Positions 10,228 through 18,030 of a DNA stretch of 64,000 nt are shown piece after piece. A program made the position numbers and the translations under genes. The stretch comes from FW021-bin31 sp964647485 (GTDB taxonomy: Bacteria; Bacteroidota; Bacteroidia; Chitinophagales; Chitinophagaceae), in contig CAZYHV010000009.1 of NCBI GenBank assembly GCA_964647485.1, forward strand, positions 1 through 64,000. The letters are read 5' to 3'. The number at the start of each line of letters is the position of its first letter. Positions within the stretch are counted from its first letter, which is position 1. The notes under the pieces are model-generated. The model was not told where the DNA came from. It worked only from the letters and a program-made list of their open reading frames with translations, and ran no database searches.

Positions 10228-10315
10228 ATGGTTTATGAATTGGTTCTGCCTCCGGGCAGAAAAGTTGATGTAAGCCTTCTGTCCGGTCTCTATGGCATTA
10301 GAGACCGTTTTTTTC
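10228..10315 (+). ncRNA. Candidate cis-antisense sRNA opposite the susC leader
   Basis: A TAnnTTTG match (TATCTTTG, 10214-10221) on the plus strand overlaps the start codon of the minus-strand susC. About 7 bases further on would be a start near 10228. The transcript would contain a 7-bp hairpin (TTCTGCC/GGCAGAA, 10244-10261) and end at a strong terminator (10285-10315). The product would be about 88 nt and antisense to the susC 5' leader. The same layout with the same spacing occurs at the susC starting at 55117. Cis-antisense RNAs repressing susC homologues (DonS type) are known in Bacteroides. The -33 region is weak, and the TAnnTTTG could simply reflect an A-rich ribosome-binding region on the other strand, so the start is inferred. 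Confidence 0.45.
10285..10315 (+). terminator. Rho-independent terminator reading on the plus strand
   Basis: A perfect 9-bp stem CGGTCTCTA (10285-10293) / TAGAGACCG (10300-10308) with a 6-base loop is followed by seven T residues (10309-10315). The T-run lies on the plus strand, opposite to the direction of susC, so it cannot be the terminator of a minus-strand gene. It best fits the end of a short plus-strand RNA. On the minus strand the same hairpin would lie in the susC leader. Confidence 0.7.
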
Positions 10316-10434
10316 ACCTTTTTAACTGCTGCTTAAGTAGTATATTCTCATATTTTTTGTATTCATATTGAAACATTGAGACGTAAAAATTGACATATTG
10401 CAATACATTGTATAATTGATGTAAAACTGCTAAT

Positions 10435-10478
10435 CAAACGTAAAAGTACAATAATTTTTAGTTATTACAACCGATTGC
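10435..10478 (-). promoter_or_regulatory. Probable susC promoter with LacI-type operator
   Basis: The operator ACAACCGATTGC (10467-10478) is a near-palindrome with the central CG typical of LacI-family sites, and it matches the sites beside the intact lacI. Read on the minus strand, TTG from the operator is followed after 19 bases by TACTTTTA (10448-10441), close to the Bacteroidota -7 consensus TAnnTTTG. An exact TACGTTTG lies at 10442-10435 with a longer spacer. The operator would therefore overlap the -33 element, which fits repression. The implied leader is about 200 bases long. Confidence 0.55.
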
Positions 10479-10696
10479 AATAATTAAATTTCACTTTAAC
10501 ATTTAACTAACTAACTTTATTTATTTTTAGCTAATTCAATTTGGCTAAAATTAAGGTAATATGTTCCACTAAACGGCTCTATATTAGTATCCCACGAGTT
10601 AGCATACTAATTATTTATAAACATATAAATAATCTTCAACTAAAGTTTCGGACTTAGACTTATAGTACTTTAGTTATTGGTGATCAATTTGTTACC

Positions 10697-10829
10697 CATC
10701 ATTGAAAGGGAGGAACGACCGAAGCAATCTCAGCGTATACCCCTATTCCCTTTGAGATTACCTGCCTTTGCCGGCAGGCTGGCTTCGGAAAAGCTACCCA
10801 CTGAAGCTAGACTTTTTCCTCGTAATGAC
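10697..10829 (+). repeat. REP-like palindromic intergenic repeat
   Basis: This stretch resembles the dispersed palindromic repeats common in Bacteroidota and other bacteria (a GTCATTGCGAGG...GAAGCAATCTC type element). The left arm has GAGGAACGACCGAAGCAATC (10710-10729) followed by TCA. The right arm has TGAGATTACC (10754-10763), a hairpin CCTGCC/GGCAGG (10761-10778), GGCTTCGG (10780-10787) and CCTCGTAATGAC (10818-10829). The arms are complementary with gaps. It contains no credible gene. The preceding A+T-rich stretch from about 10480 to 10696 shows nothing I can name. Confidence 0.6.
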
Positions 10830-10877
10830 TTGCCATTCGGATATTTACAGCATCTCAAAACTTCAGTTTCTAATTAC

Positions 10878-10907
10878 TAACTTTGTACAAACACAACAAC
10901 CGATTGT
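10878..10907 (+). promoter_or_regulatory. Promoter and operator left in front of the lacI remnant
   Basis: TAACTTTG (10878-10885) matches the TAnnTTTG -7 consensus. Ten bases later the operator ACAACCGATTGT (10896-10907) directly abuts an ATG at 10908. The intact lacI has the same three elements with the same spacing (57732-57761). The control region is thus better preserved than the gene behind it. Confidence 0.65.
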
Positions 10908-11003
10908 ATGAAAAAAGAAAAATAATGAGGTCTCCATCTACGATATCGCCAGGGCATTGTGAGGCCTCTCCCTCTACGGTCAGTCGGGTGTCTAATGATA
11001 ACT
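10908..11003 (+). pseudogene. Decayed LacI-family regulator, N-terminal remnant
   Basis: After ATG AAA AAA GAA AAA the frame meets TAA TGA. The next frame encodes VSIYDIARAL (10930-10959), and after a stop and a one-base shift the sequence encodes ASPSTVSRVSNDN (10964-11002). Joined together this is the LacI helix-turn-helix (IYDIA-x-ALGVSPSTVSRVLNDN type). Nothing of the effector-binding domain follows. The start region is nearly identical to that of the intact lacI at 57762, including 16 shared bases around the start codon. It lies between a susC operon it probably once controlled and the GH115 gene. The product cannot be functional. Confidence 0.75.
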
Positions 11004-11037
11004 ATTGATTATTATCGTATTTCACAATTTTCTGATT

Positions 11038-11625
11038 TTAAATCTTAATTCCTTCTGTATGGGCTTTCAGGCATCTTAAGAAACGTTTGTTCATACCCCC
11101 ATCATCAACGATCACTTTCTCAAAAACGACTCCCGGATCCAGTGGCCTGACGGTCAATAAATGCATTCCGTCAGTATGATGTTTTAAAGGAAGCATGATG
11201 TCCGTTTCAATAATTCGTGCTGCAGCAGTGGGATACATTTTAGAATATTTATTTTCCCTTGTTAACTGATCATTAATGTTCCGTATTTCTTCCGTCCCTC
11301 CGTCAAAGGAAACAGCAACACGCATTCCGCCTTTTATGAATGGAAGCGTACTGTTGAAAATCAATCGCAGTTTAACACTATCTGATTTTGTATGTAACTT
11401 CATTTTATAAGTCAGGGAAGCGCCATTTGTTTTATTGGTATAGGGCATCAGGGCGATTCCCGAAAGCGTTCTGCCCAAGCCGGGAATAGCTGTCCATTTT
11501 GTTTTATCGGTTGCTTTGCGTTTGAAATAATGTGCCGCTTCCATAACGACTACACCGTTTTTCTCATCAAACACAGATCCTCCCTTTTTAGCCCCTTCCG
11601 GTGTTACACGGGTAACCTTGGGCAT
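11038..11625 (-). CDS. GH115 alpha-glucuronidase, C-terminal part (frameshifted gene)
   Basis: These 195 residues are the C-terminal beta-sandwich region of the GH115 enzyme begun at 13640. The apparent first residues MPKVTRVTPEGAKKGG are internal: in intact GH115 proteins a YTxWxxPxxNxMPKV segment runs straight into this domain. The upstream fragment ends with YTSWDEPK and then drifts into an unrelated tail, so one base is missing at the A-run shown on the plus strand as TTTT (11633-11636). Restoring one A gives DEPKNNIMPKV in a single frame. There is no separate promoter or credible start, so it should be treated as half of a broken gene or a homopolymer sequencing error. Confidence 0.85.
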   Translation of the reverse strand: MPKVTRVTPEGAKKGGSVFDEKNGVVVMEAAHYFKRKATDKTKWTAIPGLGRTLSGIALMPYTNKTNGASLTYKMKLHTKSDSVKLRLIFNSTLPFIKGGMRVAVSFDGGTEEIRNINDQLTRENKYSKMYPTAAARIIETDIMLPLKHHTDGMHLLTVRPLDPGVVFEKVIVDDGGMNKRFLRCLKAHTEGIKI

Positions 11626-13640
11626 AATATTATTTTGGGTTCATCCCAGGAAGTATATCCGATATGAACCTGATCCATCATATGTTCCCATTTGCCTCCT
11701 GCAATGTTATGGTTGTAATCATAAGTGAGTTCTGAATCCCGTTTAAAGCAATACTTGGCATGGTCAGCCCAATAATTTGCCCGCAAATCTTTTTCGGAAG
11801 CATACTTCTGGTTCGTAGCCACTGAATAGTACAAATCGTACAGGTTTGCCATAACCTGTACAGGAAATAGTATCAGCTCTCTATAAGCATCTTTAGAATC
11901 ATCAGGCATCTTCAAAAATTGCTGAAATGCCCTATTTCCAAGAGCCATATAACTATTCCTTACCTGACGAAATTCACCACTCTCCAGATTATAAGTATGT
12001 TGGTCCAGCATTTCAGCCGTAACGCGGCTATTATATTTACAATATTTACTTAATATATAAGCCGCTTCTGTAGATGCAGCAAAACCAAATTGCTCTGCAC
12101 AAAATTTCTTTGCAAAGTTTTGTAGGTTATTGGCTTTAAAAGAATCCGGGTTCCAGGCCATATCCATGAAAAAGGTAATAGGATATGCCATGGGTTTCAC
12201 ATCACCTACATTTAACACCCATATTTTATTCACACCATAGCTGTAAGTAGCTTGTAGTTGTTCCCACATATGTGAAATTTGGTTCATGTTAAGCCATTGG
12301 TAAGACCTTGGAGCTCCATGGTAGTCAACATGATAATAAATTCCATATCCTCCCGAATGTTTCTTTTTACTGAGATCAGGAAGCCGACGTATATCTCCCC
12401 AATTATTATCGGCTAACATAATGATCACATCATCGGGTATTTTCATTCCCTCATCATAATATTTCTGTACTTCTTTATATAGAGTAAGTACTTGTGGAGT
12501 TTGGGATACAGGCTTTTTGGTAACATCTTCAATAATTTTACGTTGATTGGCTATAATTTTTTCCAGCAATTTAATATTCTTTTGATCACTACCGGCACTG
12601 TTCATGGCTTTATCGCCATTGCCCCTCATACCCATAGTAACAATATTATGATAACCTTTAACCTGCTCAAGGCCATCTTTCCAAAACTGATTCAATTCCG
12701 CTTTGTTTGTAACATAGTTCCATTCACTATTGCCATACTCTTTATGATGCGTATTCCATTCTTTCCGGGAACGCATCATAGGTTCATTATGCGGAGTCCC
12801 CATGATAATTCCGTATTCATTGGCAAGGCGCGGATTATTGGGATCATCTTCATTAAAAGATTTTCCCCACATGGCCGGCCACAGGCAGTTGGCCCTTAAC
12901 CGGAGAAGCAATTCAAACATATGAGCATACATTTTGCTGTTGATGCCCCCAAACTTCTCGCGCGCCCAACCGCCAAATGCCGGTTCTTCGTCGTTAATAA
13001 AAATACCACGGTATTTCACTTTGGGTTCACCGGAAGCATAATAACCCGGTAAAACATAAGCTGCCGGGCGTTTCTTAGGCGCTACGTCTGCCCACCAATA
13101 CCAGGGCGAAACGCCTAACTGCCTGGATATTTCATAAATGCCATAAATAGTACCCAGCTCATCGCTTCCTGCTACAACAAGACATTCCTTCACTCCGGGC
13201 TTAGGATCTTTGATCGTAGTTATTACAAAGCCTTCCCATTTCCCCTTAATATCCTTTTCATCAAGTTTGCCGGATGATACCAGCTTGTCTATCCGTCTGT
13301 TCTTACCAAGTGTTCCTATGACAATTTCATAATCTTTTACACCCGAAGTAGTTATTTCAGGCTTAACATCTGTAACCTTTTGAATATCCGATTGCAGGTC
13401 GCCGACGGCACGTATTACTCCTGGATAATCATTCGTATCGTAACAAAGAGGGGCAGACGTGTGATCTTCAGCAACTATTGGAAAATCCGATGCCGATCCC
13501 GGTTTAGTCACAATGATACCCGATGTCAAACCTTTGGTTTGTTGCGCCGTTGTATTTAAACAAAAGCCGGCAAATAAGAAGCAGAACAAAACCGGTTTCT
13601 TACAAATGCTTAAACGCTTTAATAATTCTCTCATATTCAT
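11604..13640 (-). CDS. GH115 alpha-glucuronidase, N-terminal and catalytic part (frameshifted gene)
   Basis: This fragment has 678 residues with a signal peptide (to about residue 33, NTTAQ). GH115 landmarks are YGIYEISRQLGVSPWYWWADV, KYRGIFINDEEPAFGGWAR, NCLWPAMWGKSF, GTPHNEPMMRS, the LADNNWGDIRRLP stretch and YHVDYHGAPRSYQWLN. GH115 enzymes remove (methyl)glucuronic acid from internal xylose of polymeric glucuronoxylan, complementing GH67 on oligomers. The last residues (IILCPRLPV) come from a frameshift; with the downstream piece the enzyme would be about 868 residues, within the family range. GH115 needs its C-terminal domain for structure, so as written the product is probably inactive. 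It lies 16 bases after GH95 in the same operon. Confidence 0.9.
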   Translation of the reverse strand: MNMRELLKRLSICKKPVLFCFLFAGFCLNTTAQQTKGLTSGIIVTKPGSASDFPIVAEDHTSAPLCYDTNDYPGVIRAVGDLQSDIQKVTDVKPEITTSGVKDYEIVIGTLGKNRRIDKLVSSGKLDEKDIKGKWEGFVITTIKDPKPGVKECLVVAGSDELGTIYGIYEISRQLGVSPWYWWADVAPKKRPAAYVLPGYYASGEPKVKYRGIFINDEEPAFGGWAREKFGGINSKMYAHMFELLLRLRANCLWPAMWGKSFNEDDPNNPRLANEYGIIMGTPHNEPMMRSRKEWNTHHKEYGNSEWNYVTNKAELNQFWKDGLEQVKGYHNIVTMGMRGNGDKAMNSAGSDQKNIKLLEKIIANQRKIIEDVTKKPVSQTPQVLTLYKEVQKYYDEGMKIPDDVIIMLADNNWGDIRRLPDLSKKKHSGGYGIYYHVDYHGAPRSYQWLNMNQISHMWEQLQATYSYGVNKIWVLNVGDVKPMAYPITFFMDMAWNPDSFKANNLQNFAKKFCAEQFGFAASTEAAYILSKYCKYNSRVTAEMLDQHTYNLESGEFRQVRNSYMALGNRAFQQFLKMPDDSKDAYRELILFPVQVMANLYDLYYSVATNQKYASEKDLRANYWADHAKYCFKRDSELTYDYNHNIAGGKWEHMMDQVHIGYTSWDEPKIILCPRLPV

Positions 13641-13655
13641 TATGGGTCCAATTAA

Positions 13656-16127
13656 TTAATTATTTAGGTTACTTACAAGCTGATATGTTTTCCCTGGTTT
13701 TGTTTCAATATCATACACATAAGTTTTCTTTAGATGAAGTTCTTTCAAATCAGCTTTGGGTGATGTCAAAGGATGCTTAACATTCGGTATCTTGAAAAAA
13801 GGATTAGGGTTCTTGCCGGCAGCGGTCTGCAATGAAAAATCACCTGCAGACATAAGCAAACTATAAGTTCTTATTCTGCATGTTCCTCCAAGTTGTGAAT
13901 GAATAGTCAGCTTACTCAACTTGCCGTCCTTCCATGCAATATCTACTATAAATCCGCCTCTTGCCAGCAATCCTTTCGCTGAACCATTGGCCCACTTATC
14001 AGGCAAAGCAGGCAATACCTGTATGGCGCCATCCTGACTTTGCAACAGCATTTCTGCAATACCAGCCGTACATCCGAAATTACCATCAATTTGGAACGGC
14101 GGATGCGCATCAAACAAATTCGGATAAGTGCCGCCTCCCTCTCCCTTTCCTACTGGACTTAACTGATCTTCAATTAACTTATAAGCATGATTGCCATCAT
14201 GCAGCCGTGCCCAAAGATTTACTTTCCAACCCATAGACCAGCCGGTAGATACATCGCCTCGGTAAAGCAGCGAATTTCTGGCAGCTCCAAAAAGTTTTGG
14301 TGTGTGATAAGGAGATATCTGATCACTAGGATATAATCCATATAAATGAGAAACATGCCGGTGATGATCGGAAGTATCATCCCAATCGTACATCCATTCC
14401 TGTAGTTGATTGTATTGGCCAATTTGCATGGGCGGTAATTGTGCTCTTTTATGACGTAGTGTATCAGCAAACAAAGGATCTCTACCCAATCTTTCAGAAG
14501 CCGTGATTACTTCAGAGAAAAGATCAAAAATCAATTGGTTATCCATAGTACAACCAGCAGTGATAGAAACAGAAACCCCATCTTCATTCATATAAGCATG
14601 CTCCGGTGAAATGGATGGGCTTACCACCAACCAGTTATTTTCCGGATCTCTTTGCAATGCATCTACAAAATAAGTGGCAGCTCCTTTGATTATAGGATAG
14701 ATCTCTTTAAGATAATTTGGATCTCCGATAAAAAGATAATGTTGCCAAAGTCTTTGACACAACCAGGCTCCGCTCGAAGGCCATAAACCCGAGAAAGCAT
14801 AATCTACAAGACCGGTGACCCGCCAGATATCGGTATTGTGGTGAGCCATCCAGCCTCGTGCACCGTACATTTCTCTTGCACTTTCTTTACCCGTAACGGA
14901 CAGATCTTGCAGCATGTGCGTTAAGGGTTCTGTTAGTTCGGTAAGGTTAGTTACACCCGCAGGCCAATAATTCATTTCGGTATTAATATTGATCGTGTAC
15001 TTGCTATCCCAGGGTGGTAACATTTTATCATTCCATATCCCCTGAAGTGTAGGTGGTTGTCCTCCTGGCTGCGAACTACAGATCAATAAATATCGTCCAA
15101 ACTGGAAATATAAAGAGACCAGTTGCGGGTCATTACCGGAATCGAAATTTTCTATCCGGGCATCAGTGGGCAAACTAGCTGCCTCTGTAGTACCTAGATC
15201 CAATTCTACACGATCAAAATATTTTTTGTAGGCAGCGACCTGACCTTGCTTTAATTGTTGATAATCTTTTTGCATGGCGGCATTCAGATAATTTGAAGCA
15301 CGCAAAGCCGCATTTGCACTTAGATCATCATAATTTTTAAAATTAGTGCCAATAGAAACAAATATCGTAGCCGCATCAGCATGATTTATTTCCAGGCTGC
15401 TGTCTGTTGCATTTACATTTCCACCCGTTGCATCTACTTTTACCTGTGTATTAAATTTTACTTTCCCCGGCACGCCTTCATGACTTCCCGTAATGCCGGA
15501 TAAGATCAATTCTTTATCTTCTGTTTTTATTGTATGTTTCTGTGGGCTGTCCATCATCAATTGACAAGTGATCTTACCGGGCTTATCAGCAGTAAGCCGG
15601 ATAACAATGACCTGATCGGGAAAAGAAGTAAATATTTCTCTTTTGTAATTTATGCCATTGACTTCATACCTTACCGTAGCGATAGCTTTGGAAATATCAA
15701 GCGTACGTTTATAATGCCGAAAGTTTTCATGTCCGGAAAAATGTATCAGTAAATCACCAACCGGCTGATAAGGCATTCCACTATTGGGAGAGTGCATTTT
15801 TTCATTGGCCAGCTTTTGTGCTTCCACAAACTTTTTTTCAAAAAGCAACTTACGCAATTCAGGAATTATTTTTCTGGCTTCAGGATTTACATTGTTATTC
15901 GGACTTCCTGCCCATACGGTTTCTTCATTTAATTGAAGTTTCCCTTCTGTAGGATTGCCAAAGGCCATAGCGCCTAATCTGCCATTTCCTAAAGGCAATG
16001 CCTCCACCCAGCTACTGGCCGGTTGATCATACCAAAGCTTAAACCCTTGTGCAGTCTGAGCATACACCCTATTAAAAAATGGGATAATGGTAAATAATAA
16101 TCCTATCGTAATTTTTTTTATTAACAT
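13656..16127 (-). CDS. GH95 alpha-L-fucosidase/alpha-L-galactosidase
   Basis: The protein is about 823 residues. I place the start at 16127, giving the signal peptide MLIKKITIGLLFTIIPFF; an ATG at 16148 would add seven residues. Family motifs are KLWYDQPASSWVEALPLGNGRLGAM at the N-terminus, ININTEMNYWPAGVTNL (the catalytic Asn pair), SPSISPEHAY (the acid Glu) and FQIDGNFGCTAGIAEMLLQS (the Asp of the inverting pair). GH95 members cleave alpha-1,2-L-fucose, and one member in a Bacteroides ovatus xylan locus is an alpha-L-galactosidase. In this glucuronoarabinoxylan setting L-galactose removal from complex side chains is the more interesting option, but sequence alone cannot separate the two. 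The gene is followed by GH115 and preceded by a transposase remnant. Confidence 0.92.
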   Translation of the reverse strand: MLIKKITIGLLFTIIPFFNRVYAQTAQGFKLWYDQPASSWVEALPLGNGRLGAMAFGNPTEGKLQLNEETVWAGSPNNNVNPEARKIIPELRKLLFEKKFVEAQKLANEKMHSPNSGMPYQPVGDLLIHFSGHENFRHYKRTLDISKAIATVRYEVNGINYKREIFTSFPDQVIVIRLTADKPGKITCQLMMDSPQKHTIKTEDKELILSGITGSHEGVPGKVKFNTQVKVDATGGNVNATDSSLEINHADAATIFVSIGTNFKNYDDLSANAALRASNYLNAAMQKDYQQLKQGQVAAYKKYFDRVELDLGTTEAASLPTDARIENFDSGNDPQLVSLYFQFGRYLLICSSQPGGQPPTLQGIWNDKMLPPWDSKYTININTEMNYWPAGVTNLTELTEPLTHMLQDLSVTGKESAREMYGARGWMAHHNTDIWRVTGLVDYAFSGLWPSSGAWLCQRLWQHYLFIGDPNYLKEIYPIIKGAATYFVDALQRDPENNWLVVSPSISPEHAYMNEDGVSVSITAGCTMDNQLIFDLFSEVITASERLGRDPLFADTLRHKRAQLPPMQIGQYNQLQEWMYDWDDTSDHHRHVSHLYGLYPSDQISPYHTPKLFGAARNSLLYRGDVSTGWSMGWKVNLWARLHDGNHAYKLIEDQLSPVGKGEGGGTYPNLFDAHPPFQIDGNFGCTAGIAEMLLQSQDGAIQVLPALPDKWANGSAKGLLARGGFIVDIAWKDGKLSKLTIHSQLGGTCRIRTYSLLMSAGDFSLQTAAGKNPNPFFKIPNVKHPLTSPKADLKELHLKKTYVYDIETKPGKTYQLVSNLNN

Positions 16128-16345
16128 GAAGTATCTGATTTTAACCATGAAGTGATTTTGATACTATCGCTCATTGTGATAAGTTATTTATTTATAATCA
16201 ATATAGTGTATGTCTTTCCCTATTTTATTTTTACGTTTGATAGATACTATGTTTCCCAATTATCGTTGTTTACTTGAGAAAAAAGGTAAGTTTTGCTATC
16301 CGTATCTACTATCGTTCAGTAAACCAGAAAAATTAGTTTATAGAA

Positions 16346-16618
16346 TTAAGTATTTACTTCGCTTAGGTTTATAAATATTGGTTCTTGCTCTATCATTTTT
16401 GTAAAAAGGTGATCCAGTATGGTATCCATAAGTTTATGCCTATTAAATCGAAAATGAAATTCATCCAAATATCCTTGAATAGACTTTGCTGAATAATGAT
16501 AGTGGACTCCGCGCAAATATGACTTAAGTCTCATAATATAAATATGAAACTGTGGAAAATTCTTGCCACCGCCAGATTCAATTTGCTCTAACCCGGCATA
16601 AATTGATTTTTTTTGATT
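16346..16618 (-). pseudogene. IS1595-family (ISXO2-like) transposase, C-terminal remnant
   Basis: The open frame from the stop at 16346 back to about 16618 reads KKSIYAGLEQIESGGGKNFP, then an HIYIM segment, then RLKSYLRGVHYHYSAKSIQG and YLDEFHFRFNRHK. The LKSxLRGxHxxxSxKxxQxYLDEFxFRFNR pattern is the conserved C-terminal end of ISXO2-like DDE transposases. The rest of the transposase is absent and I see no convincing terminal inverted repeats, so this is a relic. It lies between GH43-CBM6 and GH95 and may mark the seam where two glycan gene blocks were joined. The stretch 16149-16345 holds only A+T-rich sequence with no gene. Confidence 0.75.
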
Positions 16619-16636
16619 CGATAAACAAATCCGTAC

Positions 16637-18004
16637 TTATTTTGAAACCATCCAATAATCAAAATACATGATCCGACCTGGCTTATCACCTTTGAATACA
16701 AAAAACACATCATGTATTCCAGTAACCTTATCAATGACTGACGACACCGTCCTCCAACGGTTATCTCCACCAGTAAAGGGCACTTTTAAATTAGTAATGA
16801 GCGGACCATCTTTTCTATCCAAATGTACTTCCATTGAGACACCTTTATTATGTGTAGTACCTACCCTTGCTATAAATTTTGTTGCTCCCTCTTTAAAATC
16901 CACATCTTTGACCATTGAGTAAGCCCCATTCGCCATGGCATTGATAAATACCCCCACTTCTTTATTTTGTGTTGCTTTTACGTTTTCGCTCCAGGCGATA
17001 GTCTCAGCTTCTGTTTTTTGGAATGGATCTAAAGGCTGTAAACTTTCGACCACACCTGCCTTATCCATTTTCATTTGCTGCAATGAACCATCCTTATTAA
17101 ATGCTGCTTCCTGTACACAAACTGAACGCGTAAAACCTCCTCCTCCAGGCAATGCACCGTTGTGATAAAAGAAATAAGTTTTTCCCTTGTAATCAATTAT
17201 ACCAGGATGGTTCGTAAAACTCCTACCTTCCTGTAGCATTAAAGTTCCCCTATATCTCCATGGACCTAAAGGGTTTTTGCTTGTAGAATAACCAATATGT
17301 TCAGGAATGGGTCCCCCAGCCCAAAGTAGATAATACAAATCGTTTCTCTTGTATAGCCAGGGACCTTCTTCGTACAAAGTAGGTCTGCGTTCGCTACCTT
17401 CTCTTTTACCAAATGAAGACACTGTCATAGGCACTTTCACCGGTCTTCCTTTCAACGCAATCATATCATCCTTCAACCTGGCATAATAACAATCCGGATT
17501 ACCCCAGTAAAGATATGCCTGCCCATCATCATCAATAAATACGGTAGGATCTATATCGCCATGACTTACGCTTACTAACGGCTTACCCAGCGGATCATAA
17601 AAGGGACCATACGGACTGTCGGCTACAGCTACACCAATGGCAGAGCGTCCTGTCTTTCTTGCTTTTACCGGGGCATACAGATAGAATTTATCATTGCGTT
17701 CAACTACCTGCATAGCCCAAGCATCACCAATGGCCCAGTCAAAAGTCTTATAACCAGCTATCGTTCCATGATCAGTCCAATTCACCATATCTTGTGTGGT
17801 ATAAAGCTTCCAATCATTCATTACAAACCAGGTTGAATTATCTTCATCATGACTGGTATATAAATATAACGTCCCATTATATACCAATGGTGCGGGATCA
17901 GCAGTGTAATTGGTTTGAACTATTGGATTTTGAGCAAAAAGTTCTTTTACTCCAATGATAAGTATTACAGTCAATAGGATTGTATTATATTTATTTTTTA
18001 GCAT
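16637..18004 (-). CDS. GH43-CBM6 arabinoxylan arabinofuranohydrolase-like enzyme
   Basis: This 455-residue protein has a signal peptide ending near LFAQN (residue 25). The GH43 propeller covers about 27-310, with the base Asp in YTADPAP, the pKa Asp in GDIDPTVFIDDDG and the acid Glu in LYEEGPWLYKRN. After a QKTEAETIAWSENVK linker, residues about 325-455 form a CBM6-type beta-sandwich ending FDYWMVSK. The layout matches arabinoxylan arabinofuranohydrolases, which release arabinose from xylan. The gene at 28561-29907 is a paralogue with the same layout. It follows GH31 with a 26-base gap and is the last gene before the transposase relic. Confidence 0.9.
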   Translation of the reverse strand: MLKNKYNTILLTVILIIGVKELFAQNPIVQTNYTADPAPLVYNGTLYLYTSHDEDNSTWFVMNDWKLYTTQDMVNWTDHGTIAGYKTFDWAIGDAWAMQVVERNDKFYLYAPVKARKTGRSAIGVAVADSPYGPFYDPLGKPLVSVSHGDIDPTVFIDDDGQAYLYWGNPDCYYARLKDDMIALKGRPVKVPMTVSSFGKREGSERRPTLYEEGPWLYKRNDLYYLLWAGGPIPEHIGYSTSKNPLGPWRYRGTLMLQEGRSFTNHPGIIDYKGKTYFFYHNGALPGGGGFTRSVCVQEAAFNKDGSLQQMKMDKAGVVESLQPLDPFQKTEAETIAWSENVKATQNKEVGVFINAMANGAYSMVKDVDFKEGATKFIARVGTTHNKGVSMEVHLDRKDGPLITNLKVPFTGGDNRWRTVSSVIDKVTGIHDVFFVFKGDKPGRIMYFDYWMVSK

Positions 18005-18030
18005 TATATAAAATTTATTTCAGTTAACTT

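Noticed and set aside
10677..10880. Plus-strand open frame of 67 codons in the large gap
   Set aside because: It runs through the REP-like palindrome and has no family resemblance or good start context, so it is chance.
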